Below are positions 1 to 11,381 of a DNA stretch of 64,000 bases, one piece after another. The notes under the pieces were generated by a model, which was not told the origin of the DNA, searched no databases, and saw only the letters and a list, made by a program, of their open reading frames with translations. The position numbers and the translations under genes were made by a program. The stretch is from positions 2,953,834 to 3,017,833 of the forward strand of contig CM030944.1 of NCBI GenBank assembly GCA_018136815.1. The letters are read 5' to 3'. Source of the stretch: Isochrysis galbana. Its lineage: Eukaryota > Haptophyta > Isochrysidales > Isochrysidaceae. Each line of letters opens with the position of its first letter. Positions within the stretch are counted from its first letter, which is position 1.

Positions 1-1488
1 CTCTCCCTCCTTTCGGCCGCCCTGGTCACCATGATGGTGCCAGGGCGATAGCATGCATGCCAGGAGGTTTTGTCGTTTTTTTGTTTTTTGGGTTAGCTAG
101 GGGGCCCTGAGCCCTGAGATGATCGATGCTGCGATCGAGGCCGGCATTGACATACACTTGCGCGTGCCCCACACGAGCCACCGCACTCAGCGGCCGCGCT
201 GTCCTCTGGCATGCAGGCAATCGCAAACAGCGAAGGCCGCCATCCATCGCCATCCCTACGCAAGTAGTTTTGATCTTTCACTTAAACGTAAACATGAATA
301 TAAAATTTCTTGTGAGTGGCTCGCCTCCCCCCCCGGACTTGGCACCGTGTACTGCCTTGTACGAAAATTGGGTGGTGACGATTGAACGCTTTTCCACATG
401 TTGGATGGTAACGATTGAATGTTGAATGCTTATTCGCTTTTCCACATGTTGGATGTTGGGTGTTGGGTGATAGACGATTGAACGCTTCTCGCCTGCGGCG
501 CCGGAATCTAGAGTCTGCTAGAGCTAGAGCGCAAGCCGTCAACGGTGAATAACATGCCACAATAACGGTCAATAGGCGCCCAATCGAATCACCACGCAAC
601 AGCAACATGCGCACATAAGCAAACTTAAAGACGGGATCGGCACGGCGTGTGTGACGTGGGGTGGCTCTCTCCCTCTCCCGAGTGGTGGCACACACGGGCA
701 TGGTGGATGTGCCTGCTAGTTCCATAATGTGTGAGGGGCGCGCCGGCCCGCCGCGCAGGAGGAGTAGAGTGACATGACAGGACAACTTGTGCCCGATGAT
801 ACTCCTCACGACCACACACTATGGATACTCCCAATGACATGGCCGCTCACATTACAATCGACGATCAACATGCCATGCGTGCGCGTGAAAAATGGTCCAA
901 TCGACATTGGTCCCGAGTCTCTCGTGCCTCGTCGGATCAAAACGGGCAAGTGTCAAGCAGAGACACGGTGAAGCAAATATATGCGACGCTCTCCAATGGG
1001 CCGTGCCAACTCTGTGAAAGAAACATGAGTTCAGTCCTTGGGCGGCGATGAAGGGAAAGTACAAGAGAAGAAGCAAGCCTATGACCGGCGTGATTCTCGA
1101 ATTTGCTGCGCTGGATTGAGGCGAATCGACGTGCGTGTGCCATTTCTGCAGGGGTCGTGGCGTGGACGGGCTTATCGGGTGGGGCGGGGACCAATCCCGA
1201 AACGTCGCCGCATCGGGTCGACGTAAACCGCGATGTGGGGCGACATGTTCCGTGGCGAGGCAGAGTGTCGTCGCAGACTCATCGGGTGGAGGGGCGGTGA
1301 GCAGTGAAATGGCCATCATCAAGGCGTCGCCGCGTCTAGATCGACGTACGGGCACGATCAGTGGCGGCGACGTGCGTCGGCACCGCGCATGGCAAGCGAG
1401 CGGTGGTATCCATTCGCGCTCTGCCCTCGTGGCGCCACGCCTCAGGTCTGCTTGGCTGGTCAACCAGCGGCAAACGAACCACACGCTC
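1..1488. other. Intergenic region, no gene recognised
   Basis: No frame here gives a recognisable domain or a splice-consistent gene. The only structure I can point to is a stretch of imperfect repeats of an 'ATTGAACGCTTTTCCACATG'-like unit at about 375-495. It resembles repeats at 20655-20780 and 45860-46040. Confidence 0.5.
375..495 (-). repeat. Imperfect minisatellite, copy 1 of 3
   Basis: Two to three diverged units containing 'GATTGAACGCTTTTCCACATG' style blocks (shortened here) run through this stretch and end in 'CGCTTCTCGCCTGC'. The same end block closes the copy at 45860-46040. The copy at 20655-20780 is in the opposite orientation. Confidence 0.6.
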
Positions 1489-3298
1489 TCACCCGAGGAG
1501 GTCTGCGATATCATCGCCGTCACCTGCCACATTAGCCTCCGAGTGTAGCGCGCCGAGCGACTGGGTGCGCCAGCCTTCACCGACGCGGCGGGCATCGGTG
1601 GCGGCGAAGTGTTGCGCCCTCGTCCGTTGCGCCTCGATCATCTGCCGTCGTCGCTCGCTGCGGACGGCCGACGCGCTCCGCATGGGCGAGGCTCCCTCCG
1701 CAAGTTCGGGATGGACGCGGCGGCTGAGCTCATCAGCCGCAGCGGCGGCCGCCTCCATGGACGCGTGCCCGTCCGCCCCGCACGTCCACGTCACGTTTCG
1801 CCGCATCTTGAGAGAGCGCGAGCCGCCGCACGGGCCACTGAGCGCGGATCCACGCACGCTGGACGATAGAATCGCGTCGAGATTGGGCTCCGCACCCCCA
1901 TTCTCCTCCCAATAGCGGATGAGCGGCTTGGGCGGCGGTAGCGTCGGGCCGTCGACGTCCCAGATGAGCCGTAGATGCGGGAGCGCAGGAGTCAGCTGCT
2001 TGTCGCGCTCCTTGGAGTAGCCGAGCGGATGCGACAGGTAGCGCACGCCGTCGAGTGTGAAGTCCTTGGGACGGTGCGAGTGTCCAAAGGCGTGCAGGTG
2101 GTGGCACCTGCCAGGGGGTAGGCCCAAAAGCCGGCCCTCAAAGCTGCCAGTGGCGTCCTGCGGCGCACACACGCCTTCGGAGAGTTGGCGGAGCTGCTGC
2201 TCGATACGGCGCGAGCCCGCCACGCGGGAGAACTTGACGGCGGTGTTGGAAGCGGGATGATCGAGCCACTCGTTCCGGAAGTTGGGGCATGAGGGAACCA
2301 GCCTGTGTGAAGCATGGGGGACGGGGGGGAGGGGGGGGCTGAAAGCTCTTGCGAGAGCGGGTGTGGGGCGCGACCACCGCGGCGCACCAGTCGGGGAGCG
2401 TCTCCTCGCGCGGCAGGAAGTGTGAGAACGAGAGGACAGCGTCGCCGACGCCGCGTCGTAAGGCCGTGTTGACTTTGCTGATAGAAGGCTGGTTGCGGCG
2501 GGCGAGCTCAGCGGCAACACCAGCGGGGTACATGCCTGTTATGGTGTCGCCCGGCTCGAGCAGGTGCGCGGGCCACTTGCAGAGCGCAAAGTCGGACCAC
2601 GTGAAAGAACACCTGAGCACGCGGGCGTGGCGCGACGGGGTTGTGAGCTGGTCGGGCGCAGCCGCTCCTGTGCGACCGACGTGGTGCACAGTGCGAGCGC
2701 CTCACATGTCGAGCGCGCGATCGGCGACTTGCGGCGCGAGACTCGTCAGGTCGAGCGAGTCGTCGTACCACGAGACGAGCGGCACGACCCACAGCCCGGC
2801 GCCCTCGCCGGAGCAGCTCCCGTCGGCGCGCAGGAGTCGCGGTGCTGTGTGCACATTGCCTAGTCGCTCGCACATGCGCTCGATCGCGTCGAGCTTGGCG
2901 AGCGAGTCCATCGGCCCGTCAGCGCGCGAGATCCATAGATCGTGGTTGCCCGGTGTGAAGAAGACGTGCTCGAAGCGTCTCGACAGCACTGAGAGGCTCT
3001 GGTGAAGCTGCTCCATCTGGTGCGATACATCGCCTGCCACGATGACCGCCTGTCCCTCGTGCCTCGCCAGCCCCTGCAGCCATGCCATGTTCTCCTCGCG
3101 GTCGGTGTGCACGTCGGAGGTGAGCCATACCCGTGGGTAGGCGGGCGGAGGCGGCGGATCGAGACCTCCCGATTCAAAGTACGCAACAGCCTGCTGCTCT
3201 GTCCATGAGAGCATGTGGGGAGAGAGAGGAAGGTCGTCTGCGAGGTGCTCGGCCGCGAGCTCCGCCATTCTCTCAAAGGAGCTCACGCGGCGCACCAT
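1489..3298 (-). CDS. Calcineurin-like metallophosphoesterase
   Basis: Three exons join to about 543 aa: 3298-2706, 2612-2388 and 2302-1489. Both introns (2613-2705 and 2303-2387) are GT-AG, and the exon lengths sum to a multiple of three. All metal-site motifs of the calcineurin-like phosphoesterase fold are visible in order: a DVH block, GDVSH, GNHDLW, SHFLPRE and GHSH. The family hydrolyses phosphoesters with a dinuclear metal centre; the substrate of this member cannot be told. I chose the Met at 3298 because everything upstream in frame is a translated GA repeat. The C-terminal tail after GHSH (about 170 residues) is Ala/Arg-rich and low in complexity. The sense strand upstream is strongly purine-rich. 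The fold is certain; the function is open. Confidence 0.85.
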
Positions 3299-3423
3299 TC
3301 CCCCTTTGGTGTGGCTCACACCACACAACCCCCCCACACCCACTGCAGCAGAGAGCAGCAGCCGGCTATCGAGGAGAGCTCCTCTCACTGTAGTACTCTT
3401 ACGCTCCCTTCCACTTGGTACCT

Positions 3424-3424
<1 letters not shown>

Positions 3425-3489
<65 letters not shown>

Positions 3490-3826
3490 TCTCACCCCTC
3501 TCTCTCCTTCCCTCCCCTCTCTCCCTGCCTCGCTCCCTCCCTTCTTCTCTCTCTCTCTCTCTTCTATCTCTTCCTCGTTGCTCCCTCTCTGGTTCACTGT
3601 GCAGATCCCTCTCTCTTCCTCTCCTCACTCCCTCTCCTCACACACGCGACCTCGCGCACACTGGCGTCTTCTCTTCTCTAACGTCCCCCAAATCTCCTGC
3701 CGTCGGTCTTGTCTCCCCTCCTCTCTCTCTCTCGCTCTCCTCTCTCTCGCTGCCTCCCTCTCCCTTCCTCCTGCCCGACCTCCCCCTCTCCTCTTCCCCC
3801 TCTTCCTTCCTCTTTTCTTCAGGTAA
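3425..3826. repeat. CT microsatellite and CT-rich tract
   Basis: A nearly pure (CT)n run covers about 3425-3486 and continues as interrupted pyrimidine-rich sequence to about 3826. It lies immediately upstream of the phosphoesterase start, so it is GA-rich on that gene's sense strand. Long open frames through it encode only Ser/Leu or Arg/Glu repeats and are not genes. Confidence 0.9.
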
Positions 3827-5030
3827 CGACGAGAGCTGCAGCCAGATTCTTCCTCGACGGGGGGGGGGGGAGAGGAGGAGGGGGAGAGGGGGGGGAGGCG
3901 TGGCCGGTACCGAGAGAGATTATCTTTTCAACACAAATATTTGGATAAACCAGAAGCGAGAGGATGGGAGGGCGGCCGGGGGATGGAAGGACCGAGGGAG
4001 AGAGAGAGAGAGGAGAAAATGGCGAGACCCAGCGCTAGACTTATGAACGCGGAGGCTCGAACCAGCTCATACCTTAAGAAAGACGGTGTGTACGTGAAAC
4101 AACCCGACCTTCTTGAGACGATGCTGCGCAGGTCCAGTGGTCCTCCCTCCCTCCCTCCCCCCATCTCCAAATCTAACACTCCTCAAGCGGTTTATTCGCC
4201 TCTACTCGGAGGCTTTGGGAGAGAGATGAGAAGCGGAGAGAGGACTCGAGCGAGGGGATCCAACTCTCTCCCGATTCTCTTCTTCCTTTTCGTCCTGCGA
4301 GAGAGGGAGAGCCCCACCCACCCATCCGCTGTGTGAAGGGGAAACAAATAGAGGCGAGAGAGACTCAGAGACGTCGAGCGATTTTCTTTTGGCTGCCGCC
4401 CCTCAAGAGGATTCAAAAAAATGTGGAGTCCCTCGCGAGAGACAGCGCGACGCTCCTTTCTTCCACTCCACAGAGAAGAGAAAGAAGAGAGAGGAGGGTT
4501 AGCCGGAGAGCCCCGAGGGAAGAGAGTAGGGGGGAGGCAGCAGAGAGAGAGAGAGGGGGGGGGCGCAGATTCCTTTTCGGTCTCCACACTTGGCTGACGA
4601 GCCCTTCTCTTCACAGTCCCCGCACAGGGCCGCATGTGCCGCAGACGAAACAGCGGTCCACCGAGAGGCGAGAGGTCCACCGAGAGGTCCACCGAGAGGT
4701 CCACCGAGAGGTCGCGTGAGGGTTTGTGTGGCAACTTCGTCCCTCCGCCTCCCCCAGTGAGCCCCCGGCCAGTAGTCAGTACTTTAGTTCGCCCGTTTAC
4801 CGTTTATAGCACAACATCTCAACATGGAGCACAAAAAGTAGTTTTGTTTTCGCGTTGACGTGCAGAAGTGATAGACACAGATAGCCTCGTGTTTTCGAAC
4901 GTTTCACGTTCGATTTCGAGAGTCAACCCCTCCTTTTCTCTCGATGGTTCGACAGTCCCGTGTGCCCATATGGTGACACTGGTTGGCTACCGAAACATTG
5001 GCATTTGGGCATGCCGATGGTCATGTATTG
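3827..5030. other. Purine-rich intergenic region
   Basis: This is GA-rich low-complexity sequence with no recognisable gene. At 4668-4713 a short block 'CCACCGAGAGGT' is repeated in tandem about four times. The rest shows nothing I can name. Confidence 0.5.
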
Positions 5031-5034
5031 TGCT

Positions 5035-5130
5035 CTCATTTGGCCCAGGCCAGAGTTTCGTTTCGGACCCGCCCAAATTTCGTTTCGAAATTTCGCACGC
5101 ATTTCACTAAGTTTCGGGCCCGCTCCACCC
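5035..5130. mobile_element. Truncated hAT-like terminus with TTTCG repeats
   Basis: This stretch has repeated 'AGTTTCG' and 'AATTTCG' blocks and resembles the left end of the element at 32830-33734. It stops where the oligo-A of the reversed LINE-like tail starts at 5131, so it was probably truncated or interrupted by that insertion. Confidence 0.45.
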
Positions 5131-5440
5131 AAAAAAAAAACATCTGAAGATTCTGGGCTACACACCTACTACTGACTGGGACTGGTCTCCCTTCTCTACT
5201 TGCATCGCCCTTACTTCCCTCCCTCCACCTCTTCCCCTGCCCCCCTTCTTTCCTTTTTCTTCGGTTTCCGGGGTCCGGCCTTGGTGCGCTACCTAAGGCC
5301 TGGTTCAGAGTGCGGGGGCCGAGCAGGCCTGTTGTGTCTTCTCTTTTGGCGTTCGCGTCTGCCTTCGCTCGCGCCTATTGTGACAGTGGCGCCGGGTCGG
5401 TTGCGTCTCTGATGTTGACCTTGTTCTACGTTTTGTTGGC

Positions 5441-5725
5441 TTATTCGTCTTTGTTTTGTTGCTCCTTGGGTTCCTCGACAGCGTGTGCTATCCTCAGCTT
5501 TGTGGCTAGATTTACGAGTTCCTTGCTGGGTTTGAGCCCGCCGTTGTCGTTTATACTGAAAACGGGCCTCAAGTCGCTTATGTCTATCCGTTTTTTGGGT
5601 TGTCTACCCATGCCCGCTTGGGCGGTTCTTGCCGCGTCGGTCTCGTTTGCGAAGAGTAGAGCTTTACTTAGCGTGGTGTATCGTTCTATTGTTCTTATCA
5701 GTATCGATTCTTCTGAGTATGCCAC
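5441..5725 (-). pseudogene. C-terminal remnant of a LINE-like ORF
   Basis: A 94-residue open frame contains a block with MGRQPKKRID. A related block, also MGRQPKKRID, occurs in the fragment at 21439-21600, downstream of a CCHC motif. This suggests the end of the second ORF of a non-LTR retrotransposon, carried by a truncated copy. No catalytic motif is present. Confidence 0.55.
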
Positions 5726-5853
5726 TCGTCTTATCCTGTAAACAGTAAACAGGCGCGAGACTTACCGATTTTCCGGTGGGCGGAGCTCTCGCTCGCGCCC
5801 ACCCCCTTTTCCGCGCTCTCTCTCCCCTCTCCTGCGGCACGCGCGATGGCGCA

Positions 5854-6736
<883 letters not shown>

Positions 6737-7111
6737 ATGGCGCACCTGCGGCAGGCCTCCAGCTGCCCTCTGGCGGCCCCTGGAGGCTCCTGGAGGCCAG
6801 CTCAGGGGGCAGAAGAGGCTGGGGCTGGGTCCTGGCCTCCCCTGCCTCTCCCTCGCTGGCGCTCCCGAGCCTCTGGGGGCCCCAATCTGCACCTGTCTGC
6901 CTGTCGACCAGGGGGGGAGGGGGGGTTGGAGCAATGGGCTGGCCACGAGGGGCCAAGATGGGCGAATGGGGCGAGCCTGTGGGGAAGGGAGTGGGTCAGT
7001 AGGGCAGTGGCCTCCTGGCAAGCCATCAGGCATGCCAGGAGGATGGGTGGTTCCTCCCCCATGGCAGGGGAGGAGTGGAGAGAGGGGGGGGCTCGTGCCG
7101 CCCCATGGGTC

Positions 7112-7131
7112 AACCAAGTATAAACTTAGTT
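7112..7131 (-). promoter_or_regulatory. Retroelement 5' hairpin (copy 1)
   Basis: On the minus strand this reads as an 8-bp stem around a TTAT loop, ending a few bases before an ATG at 7106. One stem position is a G-U wobble compared with the copy at 36595-36614. It marks the 5' end of the LINE-like element. Confidence 0.7.
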
Positions 7132-7140
7132 GATATTCCT

Positions 7141-8358
7141 AGTTGTAACTATTATTATTTAGAGGGCGTCATGCGCATGCATGCGGGGGAGAGGGAGGCG
7201 ACGGGGGGGAGGGCGCTTCGTTCGGGGCCCAAATTTCGCTTCGGCGGGGGAAGGAAATCTGCGGGGGGGGGGGGGGAATCTGCGGACGGGGGCTCGAATT
7301 TCGAGACGAAAATCGGCGAACCAGGACTTGAGCCCAGGGAGAATGGGAGAATCCGAATCTGCACGCCTTGCGTGACCACGACGAACATAGAAGACGGTAT
7401 ACAACAAGGAAGGCTCGTACTCATGCCGAAATATTCATGCTTCATGCCAAAAGGCCTGAATACAACACTCTGCTGGACTCTGGCGAGGGTCTGCGCAGCC
7501 AGGAGGCCAGCAGGCACCCCCTCTCGCCATGCTAAGGCGGTGCCGCGCGTGATGGGCCAGCCCATCATGCGCAGCACCGTCATTTTGATGGCTCGCGGCC
7601 AGCCGCGCACTGCATGCGTGCGAGAGGCTGGCAGCAGATGCCAGCAGGGGCGCGGTGGAGGGCGCAGGCGATGCGTTGCGCCTGCGCACCTGCGCATGGC
7701 TCAGTACCAGTCCTGCCTGCCCGGGGGTAACCGTGCCCGGGGAACGCAGGCGCGCATCGCACAGCGCGACCTCTGGTGCTCTTTTGTCTTTTTCGTGGTC
7801 GACGTCGATTTCGCACGATCGCGAAAACGTTATTTGTTATTTGGGTCTGCTGTATGTTGAAAGTTGAAATGGAAATGGCGTTGAGCGTTGAAAATGTGCA
7901 TATTTCTTATGAGATTCTTCCTGCGAATATACCCATTACCAGTAGCATAGCCTAAAGACCTCAATCTTGGCTTGGTGAATTTTCACCCTTAGAAGTTAAA
8001 AGCCCTGTTTGACCGCCCTACCCCTACAAAGGAAAAGGACAAAGGAAAAGGCTTTTGAAAAGGAAAACAGAAAACATAGACATAGACAGTTACTGTTAGA
8101 CTATTTTTATTGTTCTTGTAAACGAAGGCCAAAAACAGACTATTTTTGTGGTTCTTGGAGCCTCCTCCGCTGTTTTTCCAATCTGGGCGCTGCACCTGTG
8201 CACGAGGGCAGACTTATAGGGCAAATAGAGACTTAGAGACTTAGAGAGCGCGCACGAGGGCGAATGGAGCGCCGCGGTACAAAAGGAGGGAGAGGAACTA
8301 GTAGTACAATAAAATGTACTGCGGTGAGTGAGGTCCGCCGTCGGTCGGTCGTCAGGCG
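7141..8358. other. Intergenic region upstream of the glycosyltransferase-like gene
   Basis: No supported gene. At about 8006-8024 the block 'CCCTGTTTGACCGCCCTA' occurs. It reappears at about 51153-51170 and, reversed and slightly changed, at about 27541-27557. It looks like the end of a TAGGG-type DNA transposon, but no partner end was found. Confidence 0.45.
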
Positions 8359-9897
8359 ATGGCGTGCGGCTCGGTGGCGCCGTGCGTCGCGCTGCTCGTC
8401 GGGCGGTGGGGGACGGCGGCGGCAGGATGGCCGGCGACGATTGCGCTTCTTGTGCGCACGATGGCCGCCAACGAGCGCCTCCACTTCTACCTCCTCTCAG
8501 AGAGCCCGCCGCCACTCCGGCTGCCGCGAAATGTGTTTTATCGTAACGAGACACTCGAGCAGCTCTATGAGCGGCTCAGCGCGGCCGTCGGGCTGCGGCT
8601 ACCGGGCGGCAGCGGCGCGCTGCGTTCTGATTTGCGCAACACACCAAGCTCCGGCTTTCTCGCCGGCCGGGACGTCTCGGGCGCCAAGGTCAATGACCTG
8701 AAGCCGATGTGGGGCGAGGCATTTGGCGCCGACCTGCTGGCTGGCTACGACTGGTGGGGTTACTTGCAGGACGACGTGCTTCTGGGTGACCTAACGGCCG
8801 AGTGGGCGATGGCGTCCGCACCCGTCCTCGCCGACTCAGACGTGGTCGCACCCTATCCCGCACCATACAACAGCTCTGGCGTGCTGATGCTCTTTCGTAA
8901 CGCGCCGGCCGTCAACCGGCTGTGGCGCCGGAGCGCGGATGCGCAACTCGCGCTCACTGAGCCGCGATACTTAGTGTTCGACGAGTGGTGGGGATCGTCG
9001 AAGGACAGCATGGCTGTTGTCCTCGCGCGTGAGGCGGCCGCCGGCCGCATCCGCCTGAGGCAGGGCGGCGTTGGCTGGTTTGGCCAGGACTACAATAACC
9101 CTGCCAACATGATGACGTGCTGGTGGAAGGGGCGCGTCTTCACGAGCCTACGCTTCGGCACGTCGCGCGGCTACCCGTGCGGCGGTGGAGACCGCCAGCT
9201 TGGCTCGAGTGAGTGGAGTATCTTCCACATAGGCCGGCTCAAAAAGCAGCGCAACATCGCCAAGCTCAAGCTGTCGTACTCACAGCTGCGTGCCATTGAG
9301 CACTCACCAGAGTTCCAGCTGAGTCCGGAGGGCGTCATCCTGCCCGAGCGGGGCGGGCCGGAGGCCGGGGGGAGGAGTAATCTACTCTCGGCAGATTCCC
9401 CCATCTCCGGCAACCTCAGCGAGCTCATCAACTATCTCTCACGCGTGGATCTTTGCGACGACCTAGTGGAGCATCCTAGGATTGCGTATGCCCTTGGCCT
9501 ACCTGCCGCCGACGGGCGTAGCTGGTGCTGGCGCCAGCGCTTTCGGCGGCAAGGGCACTGCAAGACGAGCCTTGCCGTGCAGACGCTCTGCTTACGTGGC
9601 TGCGGCCTCTGTCCCTCCACCCGGTTCGGCGTCCACGAGGCGCTCACCGAGGAAATGGAGCTCGGGCTCCGACTTCGCAACGTCGCCATTGAGCAACTGC
9701 CAGCGCCCACGCTGCGAGCCCGGCTAGAGCGGGCCTGGCGCGTGCTCATTGGGAGGACGCAGAGCAGCGCTGAGGGTGCCGACCTGAAGGATGACTGGGA
9801 GTGGTGGCACGCGCACGGGAAGCATTACCCACGCGGCAAGCTACACGACGAGCTACACCAACTGATCGCACGTTCGCCCATCTTCACAGAGCTATGA
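8359..9897 (+). CDS. Glycosyltransferase-like protein (DUF6625-type) with ShK-like tail
   Basis: A single exon encodes 512 aa. Residues about 1-330 resemble the DUF6625 glycosyltransferase-like family: a hydrophobic N-terminal strand region, a KPMWGEAF block, WGYLQDD followed by LGDL (an acidic DXD-type nucleotide-sugar or metal site), and a late SIFHIGRLKK block. Residues about 375-430 hold a Cys-rich motif ending CLRGCGLCP that looks like an ShK domain. ShK domains are often found on secreted algal proteins. There is no clear signal peptide, so the first exon may be missing or the ATG at 8359 may be internal to a longer protein. The likely role is sugar transfer in the secretory pathway; the substrate is unknown. 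The family call rests on motif recall. Confidence 0.72.
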   Translation: MACGSVAPCVALLVGRWGTAAAGWPATIALLVRTMAANERLHFYLLSESPPPLRLPRNVFYRNETLEQLYERLSAAVGLRLPGGSGALRSDLRNTPSSGFLAGRDVSGAKVNDLKPMWGEAFGADLLAGYDWWGYLQDDVLLGDLTAEWAMASAPVLADSDVVAPYPAPYNSSGVLMLFRNAPAVNRLWRRSADAQLALTEPRYLVFDEWWGSSKDSMAVVLAREAAAGRIRLRQGGVGWFGQDYNNPANMMTCWWKGRVFTSLRFGTSRGYPCGGGDRQLGSSEWSIFHIGRLKKQRNIAKLKLSYSQLRAIEHSPEFQLSPEGVILPERGGPEAGGRSNLLSADSPISGNLSELINYLSRVDLCDDLVEHPRIAYALGLPAADGRSWCWRQRFRRQGHCKTSLAVQTLCLRGCGLCPSTRFGVHEALTEEMELGLRLRNVAIEQLPAPTLRARLERAWRVLIGRTQSSAEGADLKDDWEWWHAHGKHYPRGKLHDELHQLIARSPIFTEL

Positions 9898-10968
9898 CGC
9901 ACGAGCCGAGGTGAACGAGTGGCCAGCCGGAGCGGCTGGCGAGAGGGGCCGGCCCATGCCGGCTACTCCTCGTTTTGGGGAGCACCGGCAGGCTCCAAGA
10001 GCACTCCGAGAGTGCCGGCTTCGTCTGTGTCGGCTTTTTGTCCTCACGCACATGCAGTGTGTTCTACTGTCCTGAGTGCGCTGCACACGGCACACACGCA
10101 TTTCCGGAAATAATTTTTTCTGAATGTTCTTGCCGCGCGCGCAGCCTTTCACTACTCTCACGCACGTGTTCCACTCCCCCATGACCGCGGCCCTTTCCCC
10201 CTGCCATAAGATGACTCCCCCGTACACTTGTTGTATTCCTCCTTCCGCACTTCCGCGCCCTCCGTGCGTCGTGCGTCGATCACCATGCCCGTAGTCACCG
10301 CAGGATGTCACGCCTTCCATCGCCGAACTTTGGCTTCCTCACGCAGAGGGAAAAAGTTGACATGCGCACGCACGGCGTCTCCGCGGGGGGACCGATGCAC
10401 ATCGCGCCGTGCCCATGCACAGCGTGCACCGATGTGATTGTCATCCGTGCGAAATATCTCTCAAAACGAGTGTTTATGTAATTGTCGATCGTAGAGGAGA
10501 CGCAGGGGAATAGCGCTAACGCGGCGTCCCCCCGAGGGGGAACACGCACCGCGGGGGGAAGCAGAGAGAAAAAGCTAGTCTGTCCCAAGAACGCTCAGCG
10601 TCGCCGCTCGAGCGCCCCCTCGTGCCTCTCCCGTCTGCTCCTCGTCCCCGTCCTTGTGCTGCGACGCCCCATGTCGACCGAGAGTGTGCCCACGATCCCG
10701 GCCCCGTCCCCGTGTGCTCCTTCGCTCCTTGTTGTCTCCCCTCCCACGCTCCAGGTGAGCCATACATCCCATGTTACTTCTCACCTCCCACTCACACCCA
10801 GCCGCACCACAGCTCTACATAGCCCATCACAATAACCCTCACCAGGACATCCACGATCCCCTGACCGGGAAGAAACCGCCACGAGATAGTCCGGTCACCG
10901 AGTGGCGCACAAGAGAAAGAGGGACCTGAACCGCTAGGGGCTAGAGCACCCCGACATCCTGGGCCATT
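9898..10968. other. Intergenic region, no gene recognised
   Basis: Several short open frames exist on both strands, but none has domain-like content or compatible splice sites. It ends where the retroelement 3'-tail repeat begins. Confidence 0.5.
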
Positions 10969-11095
10969 TATAACGTAGCGCACAAGGGGAGGAGCCGCAA
11001 GGCAGATCAAGGGGGGGAAATTTGGGGGCTAGGGCGTGGCTACACGATAGAGTCCCAAAGCCACGTGCGAGGTGTGAATATTAAAAAAAAATCAG
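10969..11095 (+). repeat. Retroelement 3'-tail repeat, diverged copy
   Basis: This contains the blocks 'GCACAAGGGGAGGAGCCGCA', 'GGGCGTGGCTAC' and 'GAATATTAAAA' in the same order as the 3' end of the bounded element at 55736-57180. Here the copy is 5'-truncated and has no ORF. Confidence 0.6.
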
Positions 11096-11381
11096 GCACC
11101 AAGTTGCGACGAGAGCCCATCGTAGGCGAGAGCGAGGCAGTAAGCCTCGAGGGCCACATGTTTGAAGGCGCCCCAAGCCCCATCATACGCGTGCGCGATC
11201 ATTGGCGCGCCGCTACCCGCGCACAAACGGCGCTGTGGTATGCGCGCCGTTGCGTCCAATCTGACATGCACGCAGCATTGACGGCGCAAACCCCCGAGTC
11301 ACTTAACAACTCGGCTGCTTGAGACGCAGTAGTGGGATAGCTGCGGCCCTCTCAGGCGGTGGGCCAGTCGGAAGGGAGAGT

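Noticed and set aside
852..1595. A 247-codon minus-strand frame
   Set aside because: Low-complexity composition, no domain, overlaps the 3' end of the phosphoesterase out of frame, and no splice support. High GC makes such frames common here.
3213..4046. Ser/Leu-rich and Arg/Glu-rich frames over 200 codons
   Set aside because: They translate the CT/GA tract. The phosphoesterase starts at 3298 on the other strand.
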